A stretch of 64,000 nt of DNA from the NCBI GenBank assembly GCA_963969495.1, contig OZ018324.1, forward strand, positions 143,428,855 through 143,492,854. The letters run 5' to 3'. Origin of the DNA: Ceratothoa steindachneri (lineage: Eukaryota > Arthropoda > Malacostraca > Isopoda > Cymothoidae). A model generated the notes under the pieces. The model made no database searches. It saw only the letters and a program-made list of their open reading frames with translations, and had not been told where the DNA came from. Each line of letters opens with the position of its first letter. Within the stretch, counting starts at the first letter, position 1. The translations under genes were made by a program, and so were the position numbers. Of the stretch, positions 21,603 to 35,040 are shown one piece after another.

Positions 21603-24223
21603 CAATGAATACTTCACTTGTACAGGTTGAGACTAGATTAAGTATTATTTTGTTGAGTCTAAACGAGATTTTCTTTCAATTTCGTTTCTCCGTTTCTTTT
21701 TCCCTCTATTTTATGTTTATGCAGGCAGGTTATTTAATAGTTCCATAAAATACCCAATCGCTTCTCATTTAAAACAACAGGAAAAAATTAGTGGAGTATG
21801 CAGTCCATTTCTTATAATAATGGTATGAATTATGTTACTTATTTTCTTACAATCTAGTGACAAGAATATTCAATAAAAATATTTAGTCCATGAACAATTA
21901 GTTTTATTAGTTTCAAGTTATTATGACAATTTTACCATATCTCCTTAAAATCTAGCCTTTAAATTTTCCTGCATCATTGAGACCACTGTATAGTCATTGC
22001 CAAATGTTTGGAGAATAATATATATTTTAATTTGTTTCATTCGTTATTAAAATTTACGAGTGAAGAATATGCATTCTAATATTTTAATTTTTAAGGTTTA
22101 TTAACAAGCCACCATTTTAAAAATAATCAGAAAAATGCACCTCTTTGCTGAATCCAAAATAAAACTCTGTTCCATTTACTGCCCGAGGCAAGTTTCAGTC
22201 CCTGGACCTATGATATTCTATTATAGTAGTGAAATGATTACAAATATGGGTTACATGAATGATATGTAATTATAATCTATTTCGTATTATTTCTTTGTAA
22301 AAATAATCTTGAATCTGCATCAATTTCAGAAAGTGTACTTTCCAAAGAAAAGCGTCCAATCAATGGTGCTCTTTACTAAAGTGGCCTGAAATATAAGGAA
22401 AGAGTTATTTAGGGTTATTGTATCAACATGCACAATTTTTAGGATCATTAATAATATAAGAAAAAATTGTTACACTGTTGCAAAAAAATAATTCTGGCCC
22501 CTCAAAAGCATCAAATGAACGCCAATTTGGGCTTTTGGTAAGGTGCCAGCTCAAGGTTCGTGTTGCCTTATGTGCCAAGCGTCTGACGATTTAAAAGAGC
22601 AGGTGTGAACGTTTCAGCGCGCAGAGTAAATCGGAGTAAACCAAACTAAGTGCTACAAAGAAGCCTCTTTTAACCAAGAAAGACATTTTAAACTTGACCA
22701 AGCTATTCTAATGTTCAAAACCAAAGCGCATCAGTAGCGCACGCTGCGTCGTTATCATAGATTCACCATTTTTCATTTACTCCCCTACAACAAAAGTACG
22801 ATGCTCTCTACTCTACGCCATAATGGTCAATTAAAATACATTATTCAACGGAACAATACCGACCACACCTACTGTTGTACCTTCTATATAAGCTGAGAAC
22901 TGCCTCTCCCAAATTAATAGGCCTTATCATCGCATTATCTATTTAGTGAATAGTAAGTAAACCCATATTTATATTCTTTGATTGTGCTAGTTATTCTAGA
23001 CATTGCAGTTCCCTTCATGAAATTAGCGAATGTTACCAGAAAGTTTCCTATTTAATATTTTTAAACACTCTTTACATTGCTATTATATTTACAAATAATT
23101 ATATTTACATAAGTGGCTTATTTAGTCATTTCAAGTTTATGAAACGCTGATTTGTGATTTATAGTTAGAGGCGTAATTGTTTATGAAACTAAATCAGTTC
23201 ATATTGCTTATTGTTTTAATAGTGTACTATGAGTAATATTTTGAGGGCGGAGAGGGTTTATCACCACTTATATAGTGACGAAAAGTGAAAAAAATTCAAC
23301 TCAATTCTTCAAGGCAAGAAACCTTCAACGACACCATCTATAAATGTGATGATCATACGTCCTTTCTAGTGGAAGGAAGAAACCGTATGTACATATATTT
23401 TCTTTATTTGGGAGTAAAAATGCAAAACTCAGTTTCGCTCATATTATTCAAAATTACGGCTCCATTTTTGATAAAAAATACTTTCAATCTATTACAAAGG
23501 CCTATTTGAATTGTCTTTTGCTATTTCTTCGTCGCGGAACTCAATATTTCCTGAGGGGATAGCAGTTAAAAGTAGTATTTTTCGGCCTATAAGGTAGAAG
23601 GCTAAAGATAGTAAGTTATTTAAACATATTTAGTTTGAGTAATTCTACAGATTAGTGAAAAAAAATCGTGTTAGTTCAATTGACCTACATTTTTCGTTGA
23701 AAAGATCAAGAAATTGCTTGCGCCTGTTGTCTCATCTCATTTAAAGATGGCGGCGTTGAAGAATTTCTTCGTTGCGGAATCGAGTTCAAAGACTGACTCT
23801 CGTGACTTCGTATGGGGCGATACTCCCTTTCAGCGATCAAAATATTATTTTGAAGTCAATATTTCAACGATAGGATGAAGTATGACATGATTTAGTGGTC
23901 TAAAAATTTATAGACTAATATATTTATATATTAATCTTAAGGTAACTAATATAGAAGTTACCCAGAGAGGGTTCTTTTGGGGATATAAAGAGCGAGTACG
24001 ATAAAATTCGAAAAGTTATCATTGGAAAATCAGATTCATTTAATAGGTTTATATGAATCAGTGTCTCTTGCGAGTCTGTGTGCTTTTAATTTTTGCATTA
24101 CTATCATTATCATCATCCTCATCACTAGCTCTATAATTGTATAACGGGATTTTCGAAGATGGGTGAAAAATTTATACAAAATTTTTTAGTAAACAAATGT
24201 TTTTTTCGTTTTAAAAAAAAAAT
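21603..24223. other. AT-rich DNA without recognisable genes
   Basis: There is no protein similarity in any frame. A TATATAAG box at about 22888 with TCATCGC some 35 bp downstream resembles a core promoter, but no gene follows it. The phrase tttcttcgtcgcggaactc (23525) recurs as tttcttcgttgcggaatcg (23763). Confidence 0.5.
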
Positions 24224-24758
24224 AATTACAAATCGTGAAGTTCAGAAAATGTATTAAAATTAAGGGATAGATGTATTTATGTTTTAGTATATAAAAGCAA
24301 TTGTCAGATGAAAAAAGCTCTTATTTAAATTACCAAAGCCCCGTAGGTATATTTAAAATTTATATCAAATTTATTTCTAATTATTCTTTTACAATATAAA
24401 AACTTAAGTGTTTCCAACTCAGTATCCTACTCCTCTTCTAACTCAGTGGCATAATCTAGGGGAAGATGATTCATTAAAGGTAGCTGAGAACCATCCCCCA
24501 TTATTTAACTTATTGCTTGGCCACTCTTCCCTACGGGTGGAGCTTGCGCTTCGCTACTGAGATTAATATTTAAAATCTCAAAAAAAGCAGCCATGGTTAA
24601 ATTTTTAGAAATTTTCTGAACTTCACCAATTATTATTATTCTAAAAAGTAACTCTAAACATAATTTCCCCCCTTTCAAAATATTACGTTGCTAAAATATA
24701 GAGTTATAGAATAGAAGATATATAAAAATAAATTTTCTGAACTTCACCATTTGTAATT
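24224..24758. repeat. inverted-repeat element (foldback or MITE-like)
   Basis: The 27 bases starting at 24224 (aattacaaatcgtgaagttc and onward) reappear in reverse complement at 24732-24758 with one difference. A partial extra copy of the right arm (attttctgaacttcaccaa) lies at 24611-24629. The inner sequence has no coding potential. The layout fits a small non-autonomous inverted-repeat element of about 535 bp, but no target duplication is evident. Confidence 0.55.
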
Positions 24759-25198
24759 CTTTGGGTTTTAAAAAATTCAAAAAATTTCGATACTTTCATT
24801 TATTTCTGAACTTTGACAATAAAAAACATAGTCATAACCAAACTAAGATTAAACTATTATTCAAATAGTTAAAAAAATCATCTTCTTAAATTATAGAGTT
24901 CGTGATAATGATAAAATCATTGGGGCTGCATATATTCAAATTGTGTATAACACTGTTACAAAAACATCTTTGCAAGTAGTTTAATTTTTTTCAAATTATT
25001 AAAGAGAAGTTGAACCACTGAATCCAAAAGGTACATCCGTTTTCTCCGATCAAGTCAGATCTTTGTACAAAGTCGAATTAGAAAAAATCCGATCTTAAAC
25101 TAAATCGATTACATTTTTGTGAAATTTTTGATTGACTTTTGTTAACATTTCTCATTCGTAATAGTTTAAAAAAACAGATTTCTAACACAATATATTAA
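24759..25198. other. AT-rich DNA without recognisable genes
   Basis: Nothing was recognised here. It lies between the inverted-repeat element and the broken end of the piggyBac relic. Another partial ttctgaactt motif occurs near 24805. Confidence 0.5.
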
Positions 25199-25920
25199 TT
25201 AAATTAGCACTCCCAGGAGTGCTAATATCTCCTTAGGCTCCGTAGCACCGTATGTGGCACTTTGACTTGCCATACTTTCCTCCACACGCTCTAAACGTTT
25301 GTTTGTCCAAGTGACGATTTTCTGAACAATGGAATCAGTAATAAAGAGCTTGGTTGCCTCTTCAGGTGCGATTATATCTCTTGCCTTCTGAGTTGGCCCT
25401 GGAGTGTGTCTTACAAAGATGTTCCTTGACAGCCTCCTCGTTGTTGCAACGTGCTGGGGCTGACAGCTCCACCTGAAATTACTTCGGGTGGAAATTGATG
25501 TTTTGTTAAAGTCCACAACGGGTGGAACATCAGCCCCCAGGTGGCATTTTCCTCTCCGTCCACCACTGGCAGGGAAAGTAGCAGAGGTACTTGCAGGGGC
25601 AGCAGCAGAGGTACTGGCAGGGGCATGACTTTTTCTTGCTGTGGACGTGAAAATTTTCCTTTTTCTTTCCTTTAGAGGAGCATCATGCCCCTTAAACTCA
25701 TCACTACTTCCTGGTTCAATCACGGGCACATACTCTTCGTCATCGTCACTATCGTATAGTTCGTCTACTTCTAGGTTGTCACTGAATTCACTTAAATTAT
25801 CAATATGTGACTCAACTCATCAACACCTTCACTATCACTACTATCTTGCAATAACTGGCCTGATCTGTTTATTATGTCCGAAATTCCATCTTTACTGTGC
25901 CACTTGCCTCAACCAGCCAT
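25199..25920 (-). pseudogene. piggyBac transposase N-terminus, truncated
   Basis: A possible start ATG is at 25920. The first 35 codons (with one stop at codon 4) are followed by a frameshift and an acidic stretch (YDSDDDEEY). The long frame 25729-25199 (176 codons) then has an Ala/Ser/Pro-rich linker and ends with RHTPGPTQKARDI, EEATKLFITDSIVQKIVTWTN and EILALLGVLI. That last block is the entry of the piggyBac DDE domain (family pattern F..d..i..iv..TN followed by ..l..fiGilI). The catalytic Asp residues are missing because the sequence ends there. Confidence 0.75.
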
Positions 25921-26263
25921 AATTATTTTATTCCTGAAATAAATAACTTATTACCTGAAAAGAAACACACGTAAGATTTCACAAAATCGTACGGTCACCA
26001 CAACGTACGGAGTATATCACCCTGGTAAAAATTCTCACAGTCACCATAACGTCGGGGGAATTTCTTCCCTAAATCTCAAACTTTCCCCCGTGATGGAAAA
26101 TTCCCAACCCCGAGTGAGAGCGCACACCGACCCTTCAAGACGTCACACAAAGCACTGAAGGTACTGAGGGGCAGAAGTGCTACCACGCTTTCATAGCTAT
26201 GAATCACGTGACCACATCATGCGCTCGGGTGAAAATCTCCCCACGATGTGGTTCCAGGGTTAA
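25199..26263 (-). mobile_element. piggyBac-like element A, 5' half only
   Basis: The 5' terminus is at 26259 on the minus strand. Reading outside to inside it is TTAA then CCCTGGAACCACATCG, which is the TTAA target plus CCC start of piggyBac elements. The N-terminal half of a transposase follows on the same strand. The homology stops at about 25199, and I find no 3' terminal repeat on the left, so this copy lacks its catalytic half. Confidence 0.72.
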
Positions 26264-27130
26264 AGACAAAAATCATATTTGGGAAAACTCTCCTTTAAAT
26301 ATCCACGATCTTTTCTCGAAAAAGTTACTTACTTCCATTTTTTACCAAGCCCTAGAGACGATCTTACAAAGACTGAAGCTGAGAGAAGTGTGCGAAATAG
26401 ACTAAGAGTTGATTTGAAAATGTTGGAACGAAGCAACTTGAAAAGGGATTGAAAGGATGAGAGATTTGTTCCAAAACCCTCAACTAATCAATTGACGTCT
26501 TATATGATACAGGGGTTGACTGCAACTCTAACTTTACCTAAGTAAAAACATAACTGATTGGAGTCCAAAAGAAATGAAATATTCAAACTTCCATCTCCCC
26601 TCTCCCATTGAAACACTCACCTCCACATCTCGTTTTGCGTCTCTTTAAGCAAATTAATCAGAGAGGAGTAAACCTAGGCATTTCCTTGTAAAAATGATAA
26701 TGCAATTCCATTACAGCTTCCACCACATCCTCTCGCAAGGAGGCATTCCTGACCTCAGTAAGCATTTTACCCTTTCTTTGCCGATTAATTAATTTAAGAG
26801 TACCGTTTCAACTTTTTGTTTAGGCAGAGGTTACTTGTGCAAGATAGTCCTCAACCAGTTTTTATTCACTCATCCCTGAGGGTAGATGGAGGCAGGACTT
26901 CCCACTACCTGTTGGTTTCCGTTATTGTGTTTTTTACAAAGTCTGCATTCTCCTCCTCCTCCCATTCTTCTACCCAGTGACACCCTACATCTAGGATCAT
27001 TTAGTTACCCGGTGAGAGAGGGGACCCAATTGGATCTAGCATGTCCTACCGGCACCCAAGGTGCCTACTACAAATCGTTCTTTCTGCATTTCACTAGGAT
27101 ATAACTCTAAATTTGCATAATATTTTGTTC
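26264..27130. other. no recognisable gene
   Basis: I recognise no coding or RNA feature. The short frames at 26199-26405 and 26886-27104 have no family features. Confidence 0.5.
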
Positions 27131-27690
27131 ATTGGTCAAAGAATAAAACCCTTTATTGGAAAAAATAAAGTATTTGTTGGAAACGCATAAACCCTTTATT
27201 GCAGGAAGTATACAGCCTTTACTTTGCGAAATATAAACCTCTTCACAAGGAAAAGATAAAACGCTTTATTGTAAAATCAAGACTTATTTATTTATAAAAT
27301 AAAAAATCATATTGGACAAAACATACGGCGCTTCATTGGAGAAAGCATAAAACTTTTATTAGGAAAATATAAAAACGTTTTGGAAAAGCATAAACCCCTT
27401 TCTAGGGAAATGCAAACATCACTTTATTGGAAATGGCACAAAATCTTTTATTTATAAAATATAAAAACTATATTGGGGAAGGCAAAAAAACCCCCTATAT
27501 ATTATAGAACAAAATCACGTTTATAGGGCATGAGAAAGAACTTTCTGCGCAAAGATAAACCTTTTATTGGAGCAGGCATAAACTCCTTTGTTGGGCAGGG
27601 CATTAACATTTGATTGTATAAGTCATAAATCTCTCTATTATGCAAAGCAATAAAAACGCCTAAAAGTTATATTGACATTTAAACATTTGC
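27131..27690. repeat. degenerate minisatellite, about 23-bp period
   Basis: A block close to GGAAAAGCATAAAACCCTTT followed by ATT repeats about every 22-24 bp. ATTGG-type anchors are at about 27131, 27154, 27175, 27199, 27222, 27244, 27268, 27311, 27336, 27358, 27380, 27403, 27426 and 27472, and more decayed ones continue to about 27690. That is roughly two dozen units with heavy divergence. No unit is coding. Confidence 0.85.
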
Positions 27691-29544
27691 TTACGTTACT
27701 AAAGCTGGTGTACGAATTTCTTTATCGTGCATGTACGAAAAGCGTTTTCCCTAGGCTTGATGTAAAATTTAAGTCTGTTCTGTTGCATTATTGTAATTTT
27801 AACCGAATAATTATAATTGTGAAATAGAATGCCCGGTGGCTGATCCCCTTTCTGAGAGAGTTTTCATCAAGCAATTGACGAATATAACGTCCATAAAAGG
27901 GTCGAACTTATCTCACTGTAAATAGATACCATGATTTTGTATCTTAAACAAAAAAAGTTCTTCAGATTGTCCAGGTAATTTTATAGTGACTGTTCCCTTA
28001 AAGAAAAAGGGTCTAATTCTCCCTAATAAAAATATTGCTCCCCCATCAGTTAATCCAGGTAATTTCCCCCCCTTGACTAGGATAAGTTCTATTGCGACGT
28101 TACGATATTAAATCAACTTCTTCAAGGAAGGATGAATGTAAACTTTAGTTCTCAGCATTTCTCATCAATCTATGTAGATATCAAATAAATGAATTTATAG
28201 GAATTAATTTCGTCCTCCAAGGTCAGTTTGAGAATTTAATAAAGTTATTCATCAACCTTTTTTAATACCATGATATAAACTTTCGTTTGGTCTTGACTCA
28301 CTCCCCGGCCCTAGGTTAGTGGTTCTTATGTCATCACACTCAGACAAGTTATTATTAAACTTAAAAAACATACATAGTGACCTGAGCTGAAGTGAGTACC
28401 TATATGCTCAATAGGTGCAACAACTTCATATGTTTGCATGCCTTCCCCGGTCCGTATTTGGACTTCAGAATGTCGTTTTAATTCTGCATCAATCTTTGTG
28501 GGAACCATTCTTCGTCCCAAATTCCGAAATTCAAACCTTTTAAACTAAATGATGAGGAAATTTTTGAAACCAAGTAAAGTTGTAGGTTTGGAGGATGATG
28601 TGGCTTGACAGGTACAATAATATCTATCTTGCCATTTTCAGTAGAATTGAAATAATTTTGTATAGCATATTTTGCATTGAACTTGATATTTCCATCTGTC
28701 TCTTTTTCTATTTGCAGTTTCAATTGGAATGATAGAGATTAAGGTGGAGGTAATGGGTTTCCCTTGACATTTTGGTCATAAGGTTTGCTCCTCAATTTGA
28801 TGCCACAAAAATAAGAAAGATGAAATAATTTGGAGAAGACTAGACATGCACTGTGCTGCATCGTGGTGCCTTTCTAGTTCACAGGGTGATGTTTTCTCCA
28901 TTACTCATAGCATAAAGTGTTTTATAGGCATCTTTTTGTTAAAATTTTACTCTATATTTGTAAACAGATGGCCGACATGCCTTGTAGTTGTTGTAACTGT
29001 TGTAATGTCATTGAACAGCAGAGTTGATGTGCGTGGATCATGAGGTTGTACATCTAACAAACTCATGGAATTCCCCTTCAATTTTAAACAGTGAATGGTT
29101 ACATTAAAACAAGATCAAACCAGTAGATACCACAAAATTTGCTCCGTCACAATATCCTGATCGAATGAGTGTCCTTGGTTTGTTTTACAAAGTCGATTTA
29201 GAATCCTCAGATTCTCCCCAATCTTTCGCTACTCTCCCTCACCCCCCTAAACCCCTTACGAGAAAAAAATTACGGAGATGAATCAAATTCATCACTTTTC
29301 TTCTGTTACAGCCATTGTTGCGAATCAAATGAATTATCACTGTAATGAATTGGCTGGCCAAATTGGCTGGGCAGGTGCAGTGTTGCTTATGGTGCGCAGA
29401 GGCAATGGGCAGGGTGGGTGGTGGTGGCAATGGGTAGTGGTACTGGTAGTGAGCAGAGATATTAGTTCTATACCATTATATTTGGTATTAAATTCCCTTT
29501 CATATCATATATGGCAAACTATTTTTTAAATTTCATCCCTCAAC
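27691..29544. other. no recognisable gene
   Basis: A minus-strand frame at 28723-28478 (81 codons, continuing in another frame to 28326) has mixed composition and is not obviously low-complexity, but I recognise no family. The other frames look like chance. Confidence 0.45.
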
Positions 29545-29767
29545 TTGGCGTAAAATGGATATTTTCAGGTTTAATTTAAAAAAGGTCGATTTCCTCAGGT
29601 TTAAGAGACAATAGCGGCGAAATTTCCCCCTAAGTGATTGTATTCTAGAGGTGAATTGGCGTAAAATTGATATTTTCAGGTTTAATTTAAAAGCGGTCGA
29701 TTTACCCAGGTTTAAGAGACAATAGCGGCGAAATTTCCCCCTAAGTGATTGTATTCTAGAGGTGAAT
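29545..29767. repeat. 111-bp tandem duplication
   Basis: The unit starting ttggcgtaaaatggatat at 29545 is repeated from 29656 (ttggcgtaaaattgatat), giving a period of 111 bp. Both copies contain gacaatagcggcgaaatttc and end with attctagaggtgaattgg. Differences are few (ggat/tgat, aaaaaagg/aaaagcgg, tcctc/accca), which means a recent duplication. Confidence 0.9.
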
Positions 29768-32700
29768 TGGGTCGATGGGAGTTTTATTCATTTAGCAAAG
29801 GTCAGAAATGCGGCCATCTACTCAAATTAATCCACATAGTGGATCTTAAATTACATATTTAGTTCATCTATCATTCATCTATCAATTTTTATTATTTGTG
29901 TGATTAGTATGTGGCATAACCATAATTTGTTTTAAATAAATTAGAAGTATTCGTCTCTCCTCTTCTTAGTCATATATTAGTGAATGTCTGAGTTTAATAG
30001 CTAAATTTTAATGAATTTTTATTTAAAGTGTAAAAACGAAAAATTTATTAGTTTCTTACATCTCTCAGCTTCGGGGAAAAGTCAATGGGATTCTAAACCA
30101 TACTTTTATGTTCTTGGAAATTGAAAAAATCCTCAGGGCTAAATTATTTAAGCTAAAGCCTTGTGCTTGGTTTCATTAGCCATTAAATTATTTAATTTTA
30201 TTTCTAATAGAATCCCATGATTTCCGGAAGATTTCCCAAACTCATCGAGAAAAAAGTAAAATCTGATTTCTCCACTGGGACAAAAATTGGCATAAGAAAA
30301 GTTAAAACTTTTCACCAATTTTTGATGAGCCAAGTATTATGGCAAAAAGTTTCCCGGCGATTTACAGCATAAAGAAGGATTTGATAATCCTTAAATATCA
30401 ATAGACCGGACTTAATGTTCCTTGCTTGTCTTGATTCTTTAATTCTATAATAAAAATACTTTTTTGTATTTGCAAAGAGAACAATTTGGGTAATGTTACT
30501 CGATATTAAAAATAATAGAACTTTATCCATAAACCAATATTTTCGAAATGCAAATTTTTAAACAGTTTGAGACAGACCTAAGTATATTTGACGCTATTAT
30601 CCAAGTTGTTTCTAAGGTTTCTTTACAAGGCCAAAAACCAGGACGCAGGTCTGGTTTTTCGTTTATTAGAGGCTGTTATCAAAGTTATTTTTAAGCGTTT
30701 AGAAAAAATAAATATGATGATCGGATGTTTTGTGAATTTCTAAAAAAAATTATTTCATACATAAAAGCAAATTTAAATGGGGAGAAAAAAGAGCTCAAGA
30801 TTATATTTTCCGCATATGCAAAGAATTTTGATAAAGTTTTTTCTTGCCTTTAGGCCAAGAATATAAATATGAATCTGTAAAAAACTAAACCGGGAGTAAA
30901 TTATTAAGAGGTATGTACTGACTTGTTTCCTGCCATATAGTCAATTTGAGGAGGAGCGAAATGATAGTCTGGTCGCCAAGTCGTGGCGGACTCTTTGGGA
31001 CACTCATAGTCGCGTTCATTTACCATAATCCCTAAATTTATAGGAATCTAGAAGAGAATAATCTCGAAATCAACCCGGCTTACGGAAAACCTTGTGTAGC
31101 AGATACCACTAACCAGGTGTTGCAGAGATTTCAATGTTTTAGGATCACTCAGGGAAATTTGTGAATCGCTATATGAAGATCAAAATTGTCCGTCCTTACA
31201 GGTAACAAAGCGTTATCTCTCGTACCTAGCAGAGTATTTCAACCAAACTGGTGGTGAAAGTTGAAGCAGAACCATGTAGAGCCCCCAGGAATTTAAACCA
31301 ATTAGAGTTGGTGTGGCGCAAATTGTCAGATATAGTAAAAAAATTGTGGCCTCTTGGACAAAAACAAAGACACCACTGTTTCGTGACCTACATCGAGCTC
31401 TCGAGAGAATACCTTTAGTGTAGATTCTTTTGAACAAATATAACAAAAATTCCACACCCTCTGAAGTAGGAGCGCATATATAAAAAGAAAAGTAGAAAGT
31501 AAAGAGATTCAGATTTCATTCATTGATAAAGACACTCAATCGTAACAAATACACTCGCGTTGATGCTCCCGGTTAATCCACTGACTCTTGTCTCGCCCTT
31601 AACTCCTACTTACGTTGGCAATATATAGACTACTAAGGTGTCGCGCCGCTTGCACCTTAAATATTCCGTTATTAGAATGAAGGGTTTATTTTTGTATGTT
31701 TATTTTTGTCTTAAAATCTTCGATAAGCCCAGCTAAGTAGAATACTACCTTAAAACCTTTGGAGTCTGATAAATAATTCTCCGTAATACTACCCTTCACC
31801 AATAAACTGAAACTCATCGTGCCCTAATAAGGTGGTTGTTACGGAAACCTCTTTAATTCACATACAATTAATTCACCGTAATCCCAACCTACAGAACTGG
31901 TAACCATGTCGTCTACAAAATCATTTACCTGACACCCCATAGCCACGCTCACCTAGGAGTCAAAGCATAACATAAGAGACATCGTCCGGATTAACGGCAT
32001 TTTATGCGTATGGAGCGAGAAGTGAACGCAACTCATGCAGCGTAAACTTGTCGTTAAATAGTCCTCTGACTCTGGATGTGAAATCTATTCGGCAGCCTTC
32101 ACTAAATCACGACGAGCATTAAATGCTCTCATATCTTCTTCTTGTGTAGAGAATTTAGAGGAAACGGGAGTCAGAGAATGCTGTCACCACTCCTGAAGAA
32201 CTGTAGAGAGTCTTTTCTAAAACTTGCCCAGATGCAATTTTACTCGCCTCCACACCAGAAAAGAAAAACTTATGATTAAGTGAGGAGAGATATGCCCACC
32301 AAGGAGAGAGGCGGACGTACTTCTAAACCTAATGTAACATATCCTCAGCTGAACGATATTCACTTACAGAGAAATTGTTCAGGCGAAGTTTATATTGCAT
32401 TTAGGTGTATCGGTTTACTCTTTGAGACATCTCACACCCTGTCAATCACTAAGGAAATGAAAAACGTGTAAAGCGGATAGATGTAATAGGAATGATTGTT
32501 GGCTAAAGGTGATAGGTTTGCCTGAGAAGAACTCAACTACTTCATTTGTCAAATTAATCTCTTCGTCTGATACAAAGAAATTAGTAATTTCGTGAAATTC
32601 AAAACAACACGCCAGCTTTAAGCATTACAGTGGTGGTTTCTCATTCGTCAGCGATACGGAAAATAATATTTTAAAGGGAAAGTAGTAACGACTATGAAGG

Positions 32701-35040
32701 TCATCTACCACATCCCACCAAAATTCATCTGTGCATCCGAAAAGTAAAAAGCGAGATAGGGCAAGAAAATGAAGCAGATTTCTAGCATATATCACCAATT
32801 CTTTGATCAAGTTAAAATGACCTGACACCAAGAGTTGATTTCCAATCCCACTAAGAAGCGTGTTTGTCATTCAATTCTCCGTCAAAGAGAAGGACTCAAC
32901 AACTTTGCCACGATGCTGTGGGACATCCCCGCATCGAACCACGCTAACAGTGGAATGTAGGCAGAAATAAGTATATTCCCACTATTCTAGTGTGGTTGTA
33001 GTGCCATTGCATGAAAGCATGTAATTATATTGAATAGAAAGAAGAATGAAGATATTATGTGGCGGGAGGTAATTCGCGCATACACTTGCCTGGCTCCCAT
33101 CCGGCATTTAGGGGTCGCAAAACTATTATACCCTGTGAAGGTGGCTAGCGGGAATCCATCAGCGTGGTCTTATGAAAAATATAACTAACAAAGAATAAGA
33201 AGAGATAATACTCCAGCTATTTCAGATGAAATTCTGAGGCCCTTTTCGAAGTCAAGACCCTCTATGCCCCTCCCCCTGGCACATCAAGCTCAATAAGCGA
33301 GTCCTTTTCTCTCTTCGCTTCGAAACCTTTGGCACACTGGGCGTTGCAGGTTCAAATGCAGGGTTCCCTTCTTCAGAGAGGCACCTGTGTTCCAATCATC
33401 AGGTCAGCATTGGGTAGAAACAAGGAAACGAGGCTAGGTTGGAACTGACTTCCATTCGAGGAGCAGCATTATAATCTAACAAGGACCACTTTTGAGCAGT
33501 AATATGAGAGAAGCAGAACCTTTGGTAGGTACTTCTCCCTACAGGTGAAGTACCTACTGAATGAAATCGGGCCGATAGCGAGTCTTTAGGCTTCGGTGCA
33601 GGCACGTGTCCGTTTCGTATTACCGAAAAATGCGACGCTTAGGAAAGATAGGGTAAGCCTCTTTTAACCGAGCATGCGAAGCGTTAGCTCCTCCTGTAAG
33701 GAGAAGTACCAACCGCCGGTTGTGCTTGTTTCGTATTCATTTATCCATTTGAAAATATCAGAATAAAAAAATGGATTCTTTAATAGCTGAATAAAGTATC
33801 ACGTTAGTAATAGTGCCGAGAAAACCTGGAAACCCTTCTTAACACATCAGCTAGGTTCGCTTACTATGATGCCTTTAGATTTCTAGTTCATAATAATATT
33901 ATTTAAGAAGAAGTTAGAATTTTCACAATGTAGTAATATTTCTATAACTATGAAAAGCCGATGCAATTTAACAATATGGGTTTGCAGATTATGAATGTTC
34001 AGCAGTCATCCCCATTGCGCTCTTAGAAATCATTCGTCGGCAAATTTGTGAAAACTATGAAAAAACTTCGCTGGTAAATAACAGCTAGCTTATGTTTCTA
34101 GAACATGGGTGGGCAAAGGTTATTAACTATAGGCCAATTCAATACTCAATAAACGCTTAAAAATTGTCGTCAAACAGGTATTTATAAACTAATAGAATAA
34201 TTTTTTTTTACAAATAGTAAATTTATTACCTTTATTAAATTACTTACAGCGTCTAAGTTATGGATGTATAAATATCTAATTTTAGTCTTTAGTGATTGGG
34301 ATTCTTTTCAAGATTTAAATTTGTCCGTGAGCTTCTTGCTTCAGATTTGGCATTCTTCATGATGGGTAAAGATTGCTCGCAAATGTACGTAGACCAAAAA
34401 TTAACACTCATTTTTTGAAAAAAAAAACATCTTTAAAATAACAAATGCTTGATCATTTGAAAGAAAAAAAAATTAACGATATGAGAATTCTTAAAAACAT
34501 ATAAATGATGCAAATTACTTTTAAGCTTGATCATTTTAAGTTGACGACCAGTGGATGCTACATTAAGATAAAAATAAAATGGATAACTAACAAGCAAAAG
34601 TCACCTTCTAACTATAAAAAAATCAATAAATTTTCTAGAAAATTCAATGCGTAAATTTTCCCATTTGAGACTCTATTATCAAAATATATTTCAACAGAAA
34701 ATTCAACTATTTGCAATGGTTTGAAAGAAACAAGTTGCTTTGGTTTAATTTAAAGATTAAAAAACAATTTTTTAATAAATTCTTTCACATCAAAATGCAT
34801 TTCATCTACAAATTTTCCCGCTTTACACTTCTGATTAAAATTACAAATATAAGATACAATATTAAGGCCAAGAGCTAAGTCTACCATCCAATTCTTATCT
34901 TTTAACAGGAGGTAATTAAATTTTTATTTCATTTCTAAAAAATGCTCACTTTTTCTTTCAAATATAAATAAAGTTTACAAATCATTTCTTTACCACTCAC
35001 AATAAATCTTCTCCTGTTTCTATTCCTTTCATAAGTTACA
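29768..35040. other. long stretch without recognisable genes
   Basis: I can name no coding, RNA or mobile feature here. From about 30930 to 33720 the base composition is less AT-rich than the surroundings, which could mean an eroded element. The longest frames (31455-31213 and 32870-32625, minus strand) match nothing I know. A hairpin-forming inverted repeat is at 33524-33558. Confidence 0.45.
33524..33558. repeat. short hairpin (inverted repeat)
   Basis: The arms ggtaggtacttc and gaagtacctact flank an 11-nt loop, with 11 paired bases. A related phrase (ctgtaaggagaagtacc) occurs at 33694-33710. The function is unknown. Confidence 0.6.

Noticed and set aside
33325..33370. Possible tRNA with TGGCACACTGG and GGTTCAAATGC boxes
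   Set aside because: The two boxes are only about ten bases apart and no cloverleaf can be drawn around them.
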